Source: Longitalea luteola
Lineage (GTDB): Bacteria; Bacteroidota; Bacteroidia; Chitinophagales; Chitinophagaceae
Length of the DNA: 64,000 bases
Direction of reading: 5' to 3'
NCBI RefSeq assembly: GCF_017356035.1
Contig: NZ_JAFIQX010000016.1
Location: 1 to 64,000 of the forward strand
Shown one piece after another: positions 8,896-17,329 of this stretch; within the stretch, counting starts at the first letter, position 1, and the number at the start of each line of letters is the position of its first letter. The position numbers were made by a program, and so were the translations under genes. Under the pieces are notes generated by a model. The model did no database searches. It was not told where the DNA came from and saw nothing but the letters and a program-made list of their open reading frames with translations.

Positions 8896-10266
8896 TTACT
8901 TCCTACTAAATTTCACAATATTCTCCTGAATATATTCTTTTTCGAGAATGGCGCCTGTTGTCACATTTTTTAGCGATATGTTCTCTACCGGTAACTCCTT
9001 TTGCCCCAGTATCCGGGCTACGAATTTGACGTCGCCGGCTGCAACATTTTCAAGAAACACATTCTTTATGGGCGTCAACCTTTTTTCATAGGTAGGCACC
9101 AGGTTGCGCCACTGGTACAATACGTCCGTCTCGATGCCTAAGACGCCTAGGTCGATCTTGCCAGACCTGATATTCGTAGCATAGATATTATTCACGTAAC
9201 CACCCATACGCTCATTGGTCTTGATGAAAAGTAAATGGTATAACTTGGCGCCTTCCACTACCGTACAACTGTCGATAAACACATTTTCAATACCGCCCGA
9301 CAGCTCACTGCCTATGGCCACTAACTGATGCCCATTCTTTACCGTAAGGTTGCGGATCACAATATTCTTTGATGGCGTTTTCAGGATCCAGCCTTCGGGA
9401 TTTCGACCCGATTTAATGGCAATGGCGTCATCGCCCTGGTCGAAGGTGCAATTTTCAATCAATACGTTCTGGCTCATCTCCGGGTCTACCCCATCGTTGT
9501 TATGTCCATGTGCATACACGTTAATATTACGGATCACCACATTTTTTGCCAGGTAAGGGTGAATTGTCCAGAACGGACTGTTAGTAATAGTAACTCCTTC
9601 TAACAAAACGTTCTCGCTTCTGTTGAACTGAATGAACTGCGGCCGCAGGTTGGCGGTATCATTCACCATTTGCCGGTCCTTTAGCGGCGCCCGGTTCCAG
9701 GCCAGATCATACAGGCGCTTGATACTTTCCATATGCGCTTTTGGCCGGGGGAACCATTTGCTCCATACATTCATGGTAGCTTTCAGCTCACCTTCACCGG
9801 TAATGGCAATATTCTTACATTGATACGCATATACCAGCGGTGAATAATTCATACACTCCATACCCTCCCAGGTGGAATGCACAGCCGGCAGATAATCTTT
9901 CGGGTCTTCACTGAACACCAGCACTGCCCCTTTATCGAGATGCAGGTTAACATTACTTTTAAAATGGATCTTTTTGGTGAGCCATTCTCCTTCAGGTATC
10001 ACCACTACCCCACCTCTGGCTTTACTGGCCTTATCAATAGCAGCGGCAATGGCGGCGGATGTTTTTTCCTTATCACCCTTTACAGCGCCCAGTTCTGCAA
10101 TGTTGATGCGGATGCACTTACTGAAATCGGGCACACTGAGTGTGACCGTTCCGTATGGCGCTTTTACTTTTATTTCTTTGATAACTACGGGTCCCTTTTC
10201 TTTATTAAAAGAAAAAAGCAGGATTGAACCAATGAGCAACAGACAGACTAATCGTAGCATCTTCAT
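8896..10266 (-). CDS. Glycoside hydrolase family 28 (polygalacturonase-like)
   Basis: A secreted enzyme of the pectinase family GH28, which hydrolyses galacturonic-acid linkages with a right-handed parallel beta-helix fold. It has a signal peptide (MKMLRLVCLLL..., about 20 residues). Family motifs are HGHNNDGVDPE (for NTDG), QGDDAIAIKSG (catalytic Asp pair), GHQLVAIGSELSGG (for the G-H-G motif, here GHQ) and MGGYVNNI (for R-I-K). The change of GHG to GHQ is typical of the polygalacturonase branch in Bacteroidota. It starts 16 bases after the GH115 gene, so the two form one transcription unit, probably for uronic-acid-containing plant cell-wall polysaccharide. Confidence 0.88.
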   Translation of the reverse strand: MKMLRLVCLLLIGSILLFSFNKEKGPVVIKEIKVKAPYGTVTLSVPDFSKCIRINIAELGAVKGDKEKTSAAIAAAIDKASKARGGVVVIPEGEWLTKKIHFKSNVNLHLDKGAVLVFSEDPKDYLPAVHSTWEGMECMNYSPLVYAYQCKNIAITGEGELKATMNVWSKWFPRPKAHMESIKRLYDLAWNRAPLKDRQMVNDTANLRPQFIQFNRSENVLLEGVTITNSPFWTIHPYLAKNVVIRNINVYAHGHNNDGVDPEMSQNVLIENCTFDQGDDAIAIKSGRNPEGWILKTPSKNIVIRNLTVKNGHQLVAIGSELSGGIENVFIDSCTVVEGAKLYHLLFIKTNERMGGYVNNIYATNIRSGKIDLGVLGIETDVLYQWRNLVPTYEKRLTPIKNVFLENVAAGDVKFVARILGQKELPVENISLKNVTTGAILEKEYIQENIVKFSRK

Positions 10267-10282
10267 ATATTTAATTCAGCAG

Positions 10283-13213
10283 TTATTTCTTTTTTTTACC
10301 GGCAGGGATTGTTTCCGGCAAGGTACTGTATGCCTTTTTTAAACCACCCAGATCGATCCGGATCTCGTCAACAAGTACGGCCGGGTCAACTGCGTAAATC
10401 CGTAATGTATGACGTCCTTTTTGCAATAAAGGAAACGAGATCTCGCGTACTGCCCGGTTGCTTAATACATTCCGTTTCCATTCTTCACTTCGCCCCACCG
10501 TTTTAAGATCAACAACTGTTACGGGGCCATCATCGATTGATACCCCATATCGCAAACTGTACAGGTTATTGATCGGATGGGTAGGCAATGTATGCACAAT
10601 GATTTTTGGGGCTGCCGTCGTAAAAGTATAAAAATCATACGCCGCATAATGCGCTTTCATTTTTATCGTATCCGGATGAGTAAACGCCGGTTTGGAATAC
10701 ATGCCGGCATGTTCCGTCTCCAGCAGCTGTCCGGTATAGCCCAGCTCCTCCTGATGGCGAGTCCAGCCATATCCGGCTCTTCCCGTGGAAGTAACAGCGC
10801 TTTTGGCATGCATTGACACAAAACCATTGTTTTCTATTGCTGTAAGGTCATTCAACTGTCCCGGCTCCTTCAACCGTTGACCTTGTACCTTCACTTCCAC
10901 CTGCCTGCCATTCCCTTCAAAAACAATACTACCTGTAAATGCATTTTCAGCCGTCTTGTTCCATGCGATATCTACCCAGATGCGCAGTTCGTTTTTTCCG
11001 GGTGCAGCCTCCAATGTTCCGTTATTTGCTGAAAGGCGGATGCATTTTTCGGATGCAACCGCTTTCCAGGCTACCGGCTTCTTATCACTTAAAAACACAT
11101 CTATGAAGTATCGTTGCTGATTCAAATTATCAAAAGCAGGCAAGGCCATCGCATGGGCTGAATCAACCAGGGAAGAATCTTTTGTAACAAAACCTTCCGG
11201 TGCAATGCTCCAGCCGCCCGATGCATCAATAGCAATTTCCGGTATCACCGGCGCCTTATAGACCGGCAGATCGCGCGGTCTCATCGACATCATGTTTTTC
11301 CATTTACCGCCTGCCATCTGGCTGTTATAATAATCTGTTTCGTTTACAATACTGTCGTAAGCGGCTTTTGACCTGGCGGCATAATCATGTGCGCTTAACC
11401 GGTTCTGTTGGGCATAGAATACAGCTTTATCCCGGTACAAAAATTTCTTATTCATCCAGGCGGCGCCCATCACCGGGTAATATACCAGTTGATAGAAGGC
11501 ATCCGCTTTGTCGCCCTGCATTTTTTTCCGGATGCTTTTAACGACTCCTTCCAGCGCTTCATATCTGTTGATACGCTGTTGTGCTTCATCTCCAAAATAA
11601 AAATGATTGTATTCCGTATGTGTCGTTTCTGTCGTTGGCTCCGTGCGGCTCCAGCCCATAAACTCGGGTCTTCTTTCAAAAGCCAACTGATAATACTGCC
11701 ACAACACATTCGTAATTGCTGCTGCCTGTTCATAGCCAAACTGGCTGCTTACCCAATTGCCGAGGTGTCGTTTAACGGCTGCGCTCGGGGCAAATCTTTC
11801 CGGATCCATAGCCATATCGAGGAACAGCTGCACATTATATTCCAGCGGTTTGATATCGCCTGCATTGATTACCCATAACCTGTTGGCGCCGGTTTGCCAG
11901 GCCTTCGTCATTTCTGCTGCCATCAGGCCCGGATGCAGCGAAGACAACCAAAGATAATCATGTGGCCTGCCCCAATAAGAAGCATGATAATATACTCCTG
12001 AACGGCCGGCGCGTTTCGCCTCTTTCTCATTATTTAATCGATGGATGTACCCATAATTATCATCAGGCCACACCAGCGTAATGTCATCAGGCAGCTTCAA
12101 TCCATTGTCATAAATGTCCAGCACCTCTTTATAAGCCGTAAACACCTGAGGAATACTATCAGCTTTTTTTGCGAGGTGTTTCTCCAGCAGACCTCGCTGG
12201 TCTTTTATGATCCGCTCCAGTAACGGTACGGCTTCTTTATTACTCTTCACGCCTTCCATACCACTGTCGTGCACGCCCCGCATGCCCATGGTATACAATG
12301 CATCGATGGTAGTTGATTCCTTAACGCGGCGCTCCCAGTAGTTGTAGACCTTTTCTTTGTTGGTGATATAATTAAAGGGTCCCATGGTCTTTTCATCCCA
12401 TTCATCAACATTATTGCGTAACATCGGTTCTGCATGGGAAGTACCAATCACAATGGCATAGTCTTCTGCAACCTTTTTGTTTTCCGGATAATGAAAGAAC
12501 GCTTTTGTGCTGGGATGCATGGCCGGCCAGATAAGATTGGCTTTTAACCGCAGCAACAGTTCAAATACCCTGGCGTAAGTCTTCGGACCAATATCACCCG
12601 TCTCCGGTTCAAAGGTTTTGGCCGCCCAGGGCTGCAATCCCCAGTCTTCATCATTGATAAATATACCGCGGAATTGTACGGCTGGTGCAGCAGATATGTA
12701 TTCCTGTTGTTCAATAGTAAATGTCTTTTGTTTTTTTACCGGCACATCGGCCCACCAATACCAGGGCGATACCCCTATTTTTTCCGCCAGGGTAAATACG
12801 CCATAGGCCGTTCCGCGGGCATCACTGCCGGCTATTACAAAAGCTTTCGAAATATCTTCAGTTGGTTGATCAATCACTTTCAATGCAAAACTTTCCCATT
12901 TGCCCTGCAGTGACCTAACCAGCGAAGATTGTTTTCCTGTGAATTGTTGTACAAGCGCAGAAGCTATATTTCCAATAACGATCACATTGCCTTTTGCATC
13001 TGCCATGTGAGTGATCACCGCCGGCTGACGACCCGTTACGAGCTTGATATCATTCGCCAGCAGATGCGCTGCAATGGAATCGAGCCTGGGGCCATCCCGG
13101 CTATATACTATTTGTAAACCTTTTTCTTTATCAGTGAATGAAAACCTCTGCGCCGCTGACACACAGGGGATCGTTAATAATACGAACAACCAATAGCGAT
13201 AGCAAACATTCAT
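10283..13213 (-). CDS. Glycoside hydrolase family 115 (alpha-glucuronidase-like)
   Basis: GH115 enzymes remove alpha-1,2-linked glucuronic or 4-O-methylglucuronic acid from xylan or arabinogalactan. The protein is about 976 residues with a signal peptide (MNVCYRYWLFVLLTIPCVSA, cut before AQ). The ATG at 13213 is chosen over a TTG 9 bases upstream. Family landmarks are FRGIFINDEDWGLQPWA, LRLKANLIWPAMHP, TSHAEPMLRNN, MRGVHDSGMEG and the DITLVWPDDNYGYI region, in the expected order. The C-terminal part beyond residue 800 is the usual beta-rich accessory domain with a Lys-rich end. It is the first gene of the GH115-GH28 pair. No SusC/SusD pair or regulator is next to it, unusual for a full polysaccharide utilisation locus. 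Confidence 0.92.
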   Translation of the reverse strand: MNVCYRYWLFVLLTIPCVSAAQRFSFTDKEKGLQIVYSRDGPRLDSIAAHLLANDIKLVTGRQPAVITHMADAKGNVIVIGNIASALVQQFTGKQSSLVRSLQGKWESFALKVIDQPTEDISKAFVIAGSDARGTAYGVFTLAEKIGVSPWYWWADVPVKKQKTFTIEQQEYISAAPAVQFRGIFINDEDWGLQPWAAKTFEPETGDIGPKTYARVFELLLRLKANLIWPAMHPSTKAFFHYPENKKVAEDYAIVIGTSHAEPMLRNNVDEWDEKTMGPFNYITNKEKVYNYWERRVKESTTIDALYTMGMRGVHDSGMEGVKSNKEAVPLLERIIKDQRGLLEKHLAKKADSIPQVFTAYKEVLDIYDNGLKLPDDITLVWPDDNYGYIHRLNNEKEAKRAGRSGVYYHASYWGRPHDYLWLSSLHPGLMAAEMTKAWQTGANRLWVINAGDIKPLEYNVQLFLDMAMDPERFAPSAAVKRHLGNWVSSQFGYEQAAAITNVLWQYYQLAFERRPEFMGWSRTEPTTETTHTEYNHFYFGDEAQQRINRYEALEGVVKSIRKKMQGDKADAFYQLVYYPVMGAAWMNKKFLYRDKAVFYAQQNRLSAHDYAARSKAAYDSIVNETDYYNSQMAGGKWKNMMSMRPRDLPVYKAPVIPEIAIDASGGWSIAPEGFVTKDSSLVDSAHAMALPAFDNLNQQRYFIDVFLSDKKPVAWKAVASEKCIRLSANNGTLEAAPGKNELRIWVDIAWNKTAENAFTGSIVFEGNGRQVEVKVQGQRLKEPGQLNDLTAIENNGFVSMHAKSAVTSTGRAGYGWTRHQEELGYTGQLLETEHAGMYSKPAFTHPDTIKMKAHYAAYDFYTFTTAAPKIIVHTLPTHPINNLYSLRYGVSIDDGPVTVVDLKTVGRSEEWKRNVLSNRAVREISFPLLQKGRHTLRIYAVDPAVLVDEIRIDLGGLKKAYSTLPETIPAGKKKK

Positions 13214-13265
13214 ATCTGGCAAACATTCGGTTAAGCGCCCGTCGAAAATTATAATAAAACTGAAT

Positions 13266-13385
13266 TCAATTGTTGGTCATCACTTTACCAACCGATATTA
13301 CACCATCCCATTCAACCAACCAGCCTGTGGTATCCTGCCTGCTGAACAGCTGTGCCACTTCCTGGTGGCCTGGTAAGGCATCGTA
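13266..13385 (-). pseudogene. Coding remnant, 39 codons, no start
   Basis: On the minus strand this stretch reads as normal protein sequence (LPGHQEVAQLFSRQDTT, GWLVEWDGVISVGKV) and ends in TGA. It begins directly after an in-frame TAG and has no start codon. It looks like the 3' end of a gene that was otherwise deleted. The family is not recognised. Confidence 0.3.
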
Positions 13386-13475
13386 CTATATATTAAATAA
13401 ACTTTTCTTCGCCAACCCGTTTACTAAAATAAGGCATTGAAAAATACGTGAAAAACACCTGATTTTATACACACA

Positions 13476-13483
13476 AATCTTTG
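13476..13483 (+). promoter_or_regulatory. Candidate -7 box for the conflict operon
   Basis: AATCTTTG matches seven of the eight positions wanted for the Bacteroidota -7 element TAnnTTTG, failing only at the first T. It would give a leader of about 125 bases before 13615. No matching -33 TTG is well placed, so support is weak. Confidence 0.22.
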
Positions 13484-13614
13484 TAATCTCGATAGTTCAA
13501 ATCCCGCTATTCGGCAAGCACTTTTTATCTGAGTTTTTTTTATTCACTAATCTGCCCGCCTGGTCTCACCACTTTTGAGATCAGCAAATTTTTTAACCAT
13601 TAATACAATAACAC

Positions 13615-16251
13615 ATGCCTAATGCCTGCTCCCTTCATATTGGCCTGAACAAAGTAGACCCCAATCATTATTCAGGCTGGAACGGCCAATTGTTCTGCTG
13701 CGAAAATGATGCGCTGTTCTATAGCGAAATGGCTGAAAAAGCCGGTATCACCGATCGGAAACTATTATTGTCTTCAGGCAGTCCCAATTCAGAAATGCCC
13801 ACCTCGGCCAACCTCGACAAACACCTTAAACATTACAAAAAGAACTTAAAAAGCGGCGATTTCCTTCTGATCACTTATTCAGGACATGGCGGCCAGATCA
13901 GGGACCTGAATTTTGATGAACCTGATGAAGTAGACGAAACCTGGTGCCTGTACGACCGGCAGTATGTTGATGACGAGCTGTGGGAACATTTCAGCCAGTT
14001 TGAAAAAGGGGTCCGCATCCTGGTGATCGCGGATAGCTGCCATAGTGAATCGGCGGTGCGGGTCATTGATTCAGAAAAAGATGCAGAAATGGAACGGTTA
14101 ATGACCGAGGTCTTCAATAAAATGCAGCTGGTGCAGCGTTACGCCCCCAAGGAAATTACATTTCCCACCGCGCACAAACATAAACAGGAATATTATACGG
14201 CCACACACAAACCGCTGGTGATAAAAGAAGATGTGGCGGCCAGTGTACTGTTAATGGCGGCCTGCCGCGATGAAGAAAAAGCCTGCGAATGGGATGGCTT
14301 TGGTTTATTCACGAGCACCCTTAGAAAGGTGTTGTCCATGAACAAACAGATCACCAGCTATGAAGACTGGCATGACAAGATCCTGAAGCTGATCCCCAAG
14401 ATACAACACCCCACGATCAGGGCGTATGGCTATGGCGCTGACCTTTTCCTGAAAGAAAAGATCTTACAGACCGGCGCTATCAAAAGCCAGTTCAGCTTTT
14501 TCATCCCTGACCATCATACGGCACAACCGGCTGCTGCAGAAAATATCATTATTGACTTTGGAAAAAGCCAGCCAGCCGTAAAGGCAACCTATGAACCGGC
14601 CGTACGAATGAAACGCGACGAAACAGCCAATACTTCCATTTATTTAACAAAAACGCCGGATGATCCATCTACGGCGTGGGATAGCGCCTACAAAGAATAC
14701 TTTGAACTGAAAGCGGCGCACCCACAGGTATTTGTTGAGCCCGATATAAAAAGCAAATACCTGAAAGAAACACCGCTGTCAAAATCAGCCGGCGATAACA
14801 ATTATATGTCGGGCTGGCCCAAACCGCCGGCCACCCTGGGCATCGATGAATTTATCTGGCACCTCGATGACAATCATTCCCAATTAAAGGCTGCAGCAGA
14901 ACGGGTAAGGGAGAAACTGAAATTAACACACGAGCTGAACAATGTGCCGCACGACATGATCAGAATTGCCCATATTGATACGGGTTATATTCCCACCCAT
15001 CCCGCCACGCCAAAATATATCATGGCCGATGCCGGAACGAGCTTCGTGAACGGCGAAGCCGATAATAAAGGAACGGATGTGCCGCGTAACCGCATAAAAC
15101 CATTGGAGCAGGATGGGCATGGCTCTGCTACCCTGGCCATCCTGGCAGGCAATTATATTCAAAAAGCGGATTCGTATGCCGCATACGAAGGGTTCTTTGG
15201 CGCCATTCCTTTTGCCAGAATTGTTCCTATACGCATCTGCGATACGGTGTACAATTCCTTTAATGCAAATGATGTGGCCAGCGGCATAGAATATGCCCTG
15301 GAAATGGGCTGCGAAGTGATCACCATGTCAATGGCCGGTTATCCCACGCGGCGCGTAGCCCAGGCAGTGAATAAAGCCTATGAAGCCGGCGTAGTAGTGG
15401 TTACGGCAGCCGGTAATAACTGGACAAGAGGCATCAGCAAACTAACGCCCAAAGCCGTAATGTATCCTGCGCGGTTCGACCGGGTCATTGCTGCCTGTGG
15501 GGTGTGCTACAATGAAAAGCCCTATGATCTTGCCGCCAACGAAGAAGAAATGAAACTACGCTCGGAAGGCGGTGATACCATGCAGGGCAACTGGGGACCC
15601 GAACGGGCCATGCAAACAGCCCTCGCAGCTTATACGCCCAACCTGGCCTGGGCGAATAACAATCCCGACTACAAATACCGTTTCTCGCGCACCGGCGGCG
15701 GCACATCCTCGGCCACCCCGCAAATTGCGGCAGCAGCGGCGTTGTGGATCTTATTTAACCGCGAACAGCTACAGGAGAAAAAATACAAAGGCACCTGGAA
15801 GCAGGCAGAAGCAGTGCGGCAGGCACTGTTCCGCAGCGGCGGCATCGACTATCCCGGTTATAAAAAATATTACGGTAATGGTTCCCTCAAAGCCAGTGCG
15901 GCCCTCGATATGTCGGATGAGATCCTTGCGCTTGAACTGCAACCCGCCGAAGAAGCGTCGGTCAGTTTCCTGGGCATTGGCAAATTCGTTTCGCAATGGT
16001 TCCGTAGTATGCCCACCAAAGAGGGTATGCCCGCCGCCATGCAACCCGATGATAAACAGTTACAGGATATGCTTTCGGTTGAGATCATGCAGGTGATGTA
16101 TAAAGATCCGGCCTTGTTTGATTACCTCGACACCCTCGACCTCGATGGCGCCGACCAGGATTATTTCAACCGCCCTGCCGCCATGGATAAGTTCAGAAAT
16201 GCGATCAAGGCCTCTTCGTATGCGTCCACTACCCTGAAGGCATTATTATAA
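13615..16251 (+). CDS. Caspase (C14)-subtilase (S8) fusion protease
   Basis: An 878-residue protein joining two complete protease domains. Residues about 1-280 are a caspase/metacaspase fold with the catalytic His in TYSGHGGQ (H91) and Cys in IADSCHSES (C142). Residues about 440-770 are a subtilisin-like domain with Asp in AHIDTGYIP (D455), His in DGHGSATLA (H502), oxyanion Asn in TAAGNNW (N601) and Ser in GGGTSSATP (S698). Both catalytic sets look intact. The linker (about 290-430) is low in motifs, and the last 100 residues are an unassigned acidic tail. There is no signal peptide, so it should act in the cytoplasm. It is the first gene of a seven-gene operon. I infer an effector in which one protease may activate or be activated by the other, but only the domain pairing is seen. 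Confidence 0.9.
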   Translation: MPNACSLHIGLNKVDPNHYSGWNGQLFCCENDALFYSEMAEKAGITDRKLLLSSGSPNSEMPTSANLDKHLKHYKKNLKSGDFLLITYSGHGGQIRDLNFDEPDEVDETWCLYDRQYVDDELWEHFSQFEKGVRILVIADSCHSESAVRVIDSEKDAEMERLMTEVFNKMQLVQRYAPKEITFPTAHKHKQEYYTATHKPLVIKEDVAASVLLMAACRDEEKACEWDGFGLFTSTLRKVLSMNKQITSYEDWHDKILKLIPKIQHPTIRAYGYGADLFLKEKILQTGAIKSQFSFFIPDHHTAQPAAAENIIIDFGKSQPAVKATYEPAVRMKRDETANTSIYLTKTPDDPSTAWDSAYKEYFELKAAHPQVFVEPDIKSKYLKETPLSKSAGDNNYMSGWPKPPATLGIDEFIWHLDDNHSQLKAAAERVREKLKLTHELNNVPHDMIRIAHIDTGYIPTHPATPKYIMADAGTSFVNGEADNKGTDVPRNRIKPLEQDGHGSATLAILAGNYIQKADSYAAYEGFFGAIPFARIVPIRICDTVYNSFNANDVASGIEYALEMGCEVITMSMAGYPTRRVAQAVNKAYEAGVVVVTAAGNNWTRGISKLTPKAVMYPARFDRVIAACGVCYNEKPYDLAANEEEMKLRSEGGDTMQGNWGPERAMQTALAAYTPNLAWANNNPDYKYRFSRTGGGTSSATPQIAAAAALWILFNREQLQEKKYKGTWKQAEAVRQALFRSGGIDYPGYKKYYGNGSLKASAALDMSDEILALELQPAEEASVSFLGIGKFVSQWFRSMPTKEGMPAAMQPDDKQLQDMLSVEIMQVMYKDPALFDYLDTLDLDGADQDYFNRPAAMDKFRNAIKASSYASTTLKALL

Positions 16252-16264
16252 TAAAATCAACACA

Positions 16265-17287
16265 ATGGCAAAGCCCACGATTTATACCGCGTTTTGCAAC
16301 AGCATGGAAAACAGCATTCCCAACCTGTCGGAAGAAGCCATGAAGATCTCAGACCTTATACAGGACCTGGTGTTCAGCGACAAACTGTATTATATCAAGG
16401 ACGAGATATTCGACCTGCAACGGCTCATGCTGAATTTTGATAAACATGGGAGGCGCATCGATATCTTCTATTATTCCGGGCATGGGGAAGACGGATGTCT
16501 GCAACTAACGGGTAATCACAAACTGGAATGCTGGCAGATGGCCGACCTGGTAAACACCAATCTCAAGAATGCCGGACTGGTCTTCTTTAATGCTTGTGAA
16601 ACGTTTACACTCGCGCAGGAAATAATAAAAAGAAGAAATACGCCCGCTGCTCCACTTGTTTTGATCTCGTGCAAAAAGCAGATCAACTCATTTATTGCCG
16701 AACATTTCGCCACTTTGCTGTTTAAACAGATCGGCCAGCCGGGCACCTACCGGGATGCTTATAACAATGCGAAAGCATTAACGCTTACAGCCAACAAACA
16801 TGTTTGTTTTAAAGAGTTCCATACCATCGAAGCGGTAAAAGAAGCAGGCGACGATTTCGACTTTGGCTATATTGAAATTGCAGCCAGCGACCACGGCAGT
16901 TCCCATGAACAAAAGGCCAGGTCTTCAATAATAGGCCAGGACAAGCTGGTGCGGGATGCATTAACCTCCAACTATGTACATGAAGTGGTGGAATCAATTA
17001 CGACCTATGCCAGTGAGATCGGGCACGATAAACTGCAGTTATTGAAGTCGGCCCTGCTTAAAGCTGAACAAATAGCCAGGGGCGAAAAAAAGAATAAAGA
17101 GGCCACCCAGCTCTTCAACCAGGCAGCGGAAGCAGTGCCCGGATTGAGCTCTGGCAAGGTCTTCGAATCTTTGATCAATGCCGAGAAGAATATGGAGAAT
17201 ACGGTGGTAAAGAACCTGCTTAAAACAAAAGATGCCCCCATTACCATCGGCGATATGTTACAACACGTAAACAGCATCACCGCCTGA
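16265..17287 (+). CDS. Short CHAT/caspase-like protease
   Basis: A 340-residue protein whose N-terminal 190 residues look like a CHAT-type caspase-like peptidase: catalytic His in FYYSGHGEDG (H73) and Cys in VFFNACETF (C111). This close spacing fits a compact CHAT or CHAT-like core. A C-terminal helical region (about 215-340) with QIARGEKKNKEATQLFNQA looks like a protein-binding helical bundle. It resembles in length and site spacing the N-terminus of the fourth gene of the operon. It starts 13 bases after the caspase-subtilase gene. A cytoplasmic protease effector or signalling protease is the likely role; its substrate cannot be read from sequence. Confidence 0.75.
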   Translation: MAKPTIYTAFCNSMENSIPNLSEEAMKISDLIQDLVFSDKLYYIKDEIFDLQRLMLNFDKHGRRIDIFYYSGHGEDGCLQLTGNHKLECWQMADLVNTNLKNAGLVFFNACETFTLAQEIIKRRNTPAAPLVLISCKKQINSFIAEHFATLLFKQIGQPGTYRDAYNNAKALTLTANKHVCFKEFHTIEAVKEAGDDFDFGYIEIAASDHGSSHEQKARSSIIGQDKLVRDALTSNYVHEVVESITTYASEIGHDKLQLLKSALLKAEQIARGEKKNKEATQLFNQAAEAVPGLSSGKVFESLINAEKNMENTVVKNLLKTKDAPITIGDMLQHVNSITA

Positions 17288-17329
17288 AACAGTCAACACC
17301 TATTCTTTAACCTGAAAAAACAACCGGTT

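Larger units (their letters stand above)
13214..13614. promoter_or_regulatory. Divergent promoter region between GH115 and the conflict operon
   Basis: About 400 bases separating two divergent units. It contains a 39-codon coding scrap (13266-13385, listed separately). For the minus-strand GH115 unit a TAATTTTC box about 35 bases from the start, with TTG 15 bases further up, is a weak promoter match. For the plus-strand operon the best candidate is AATCTTTG at 13476-13483. No strong inverted repeat or operator is visible. Confidence 0.3.
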
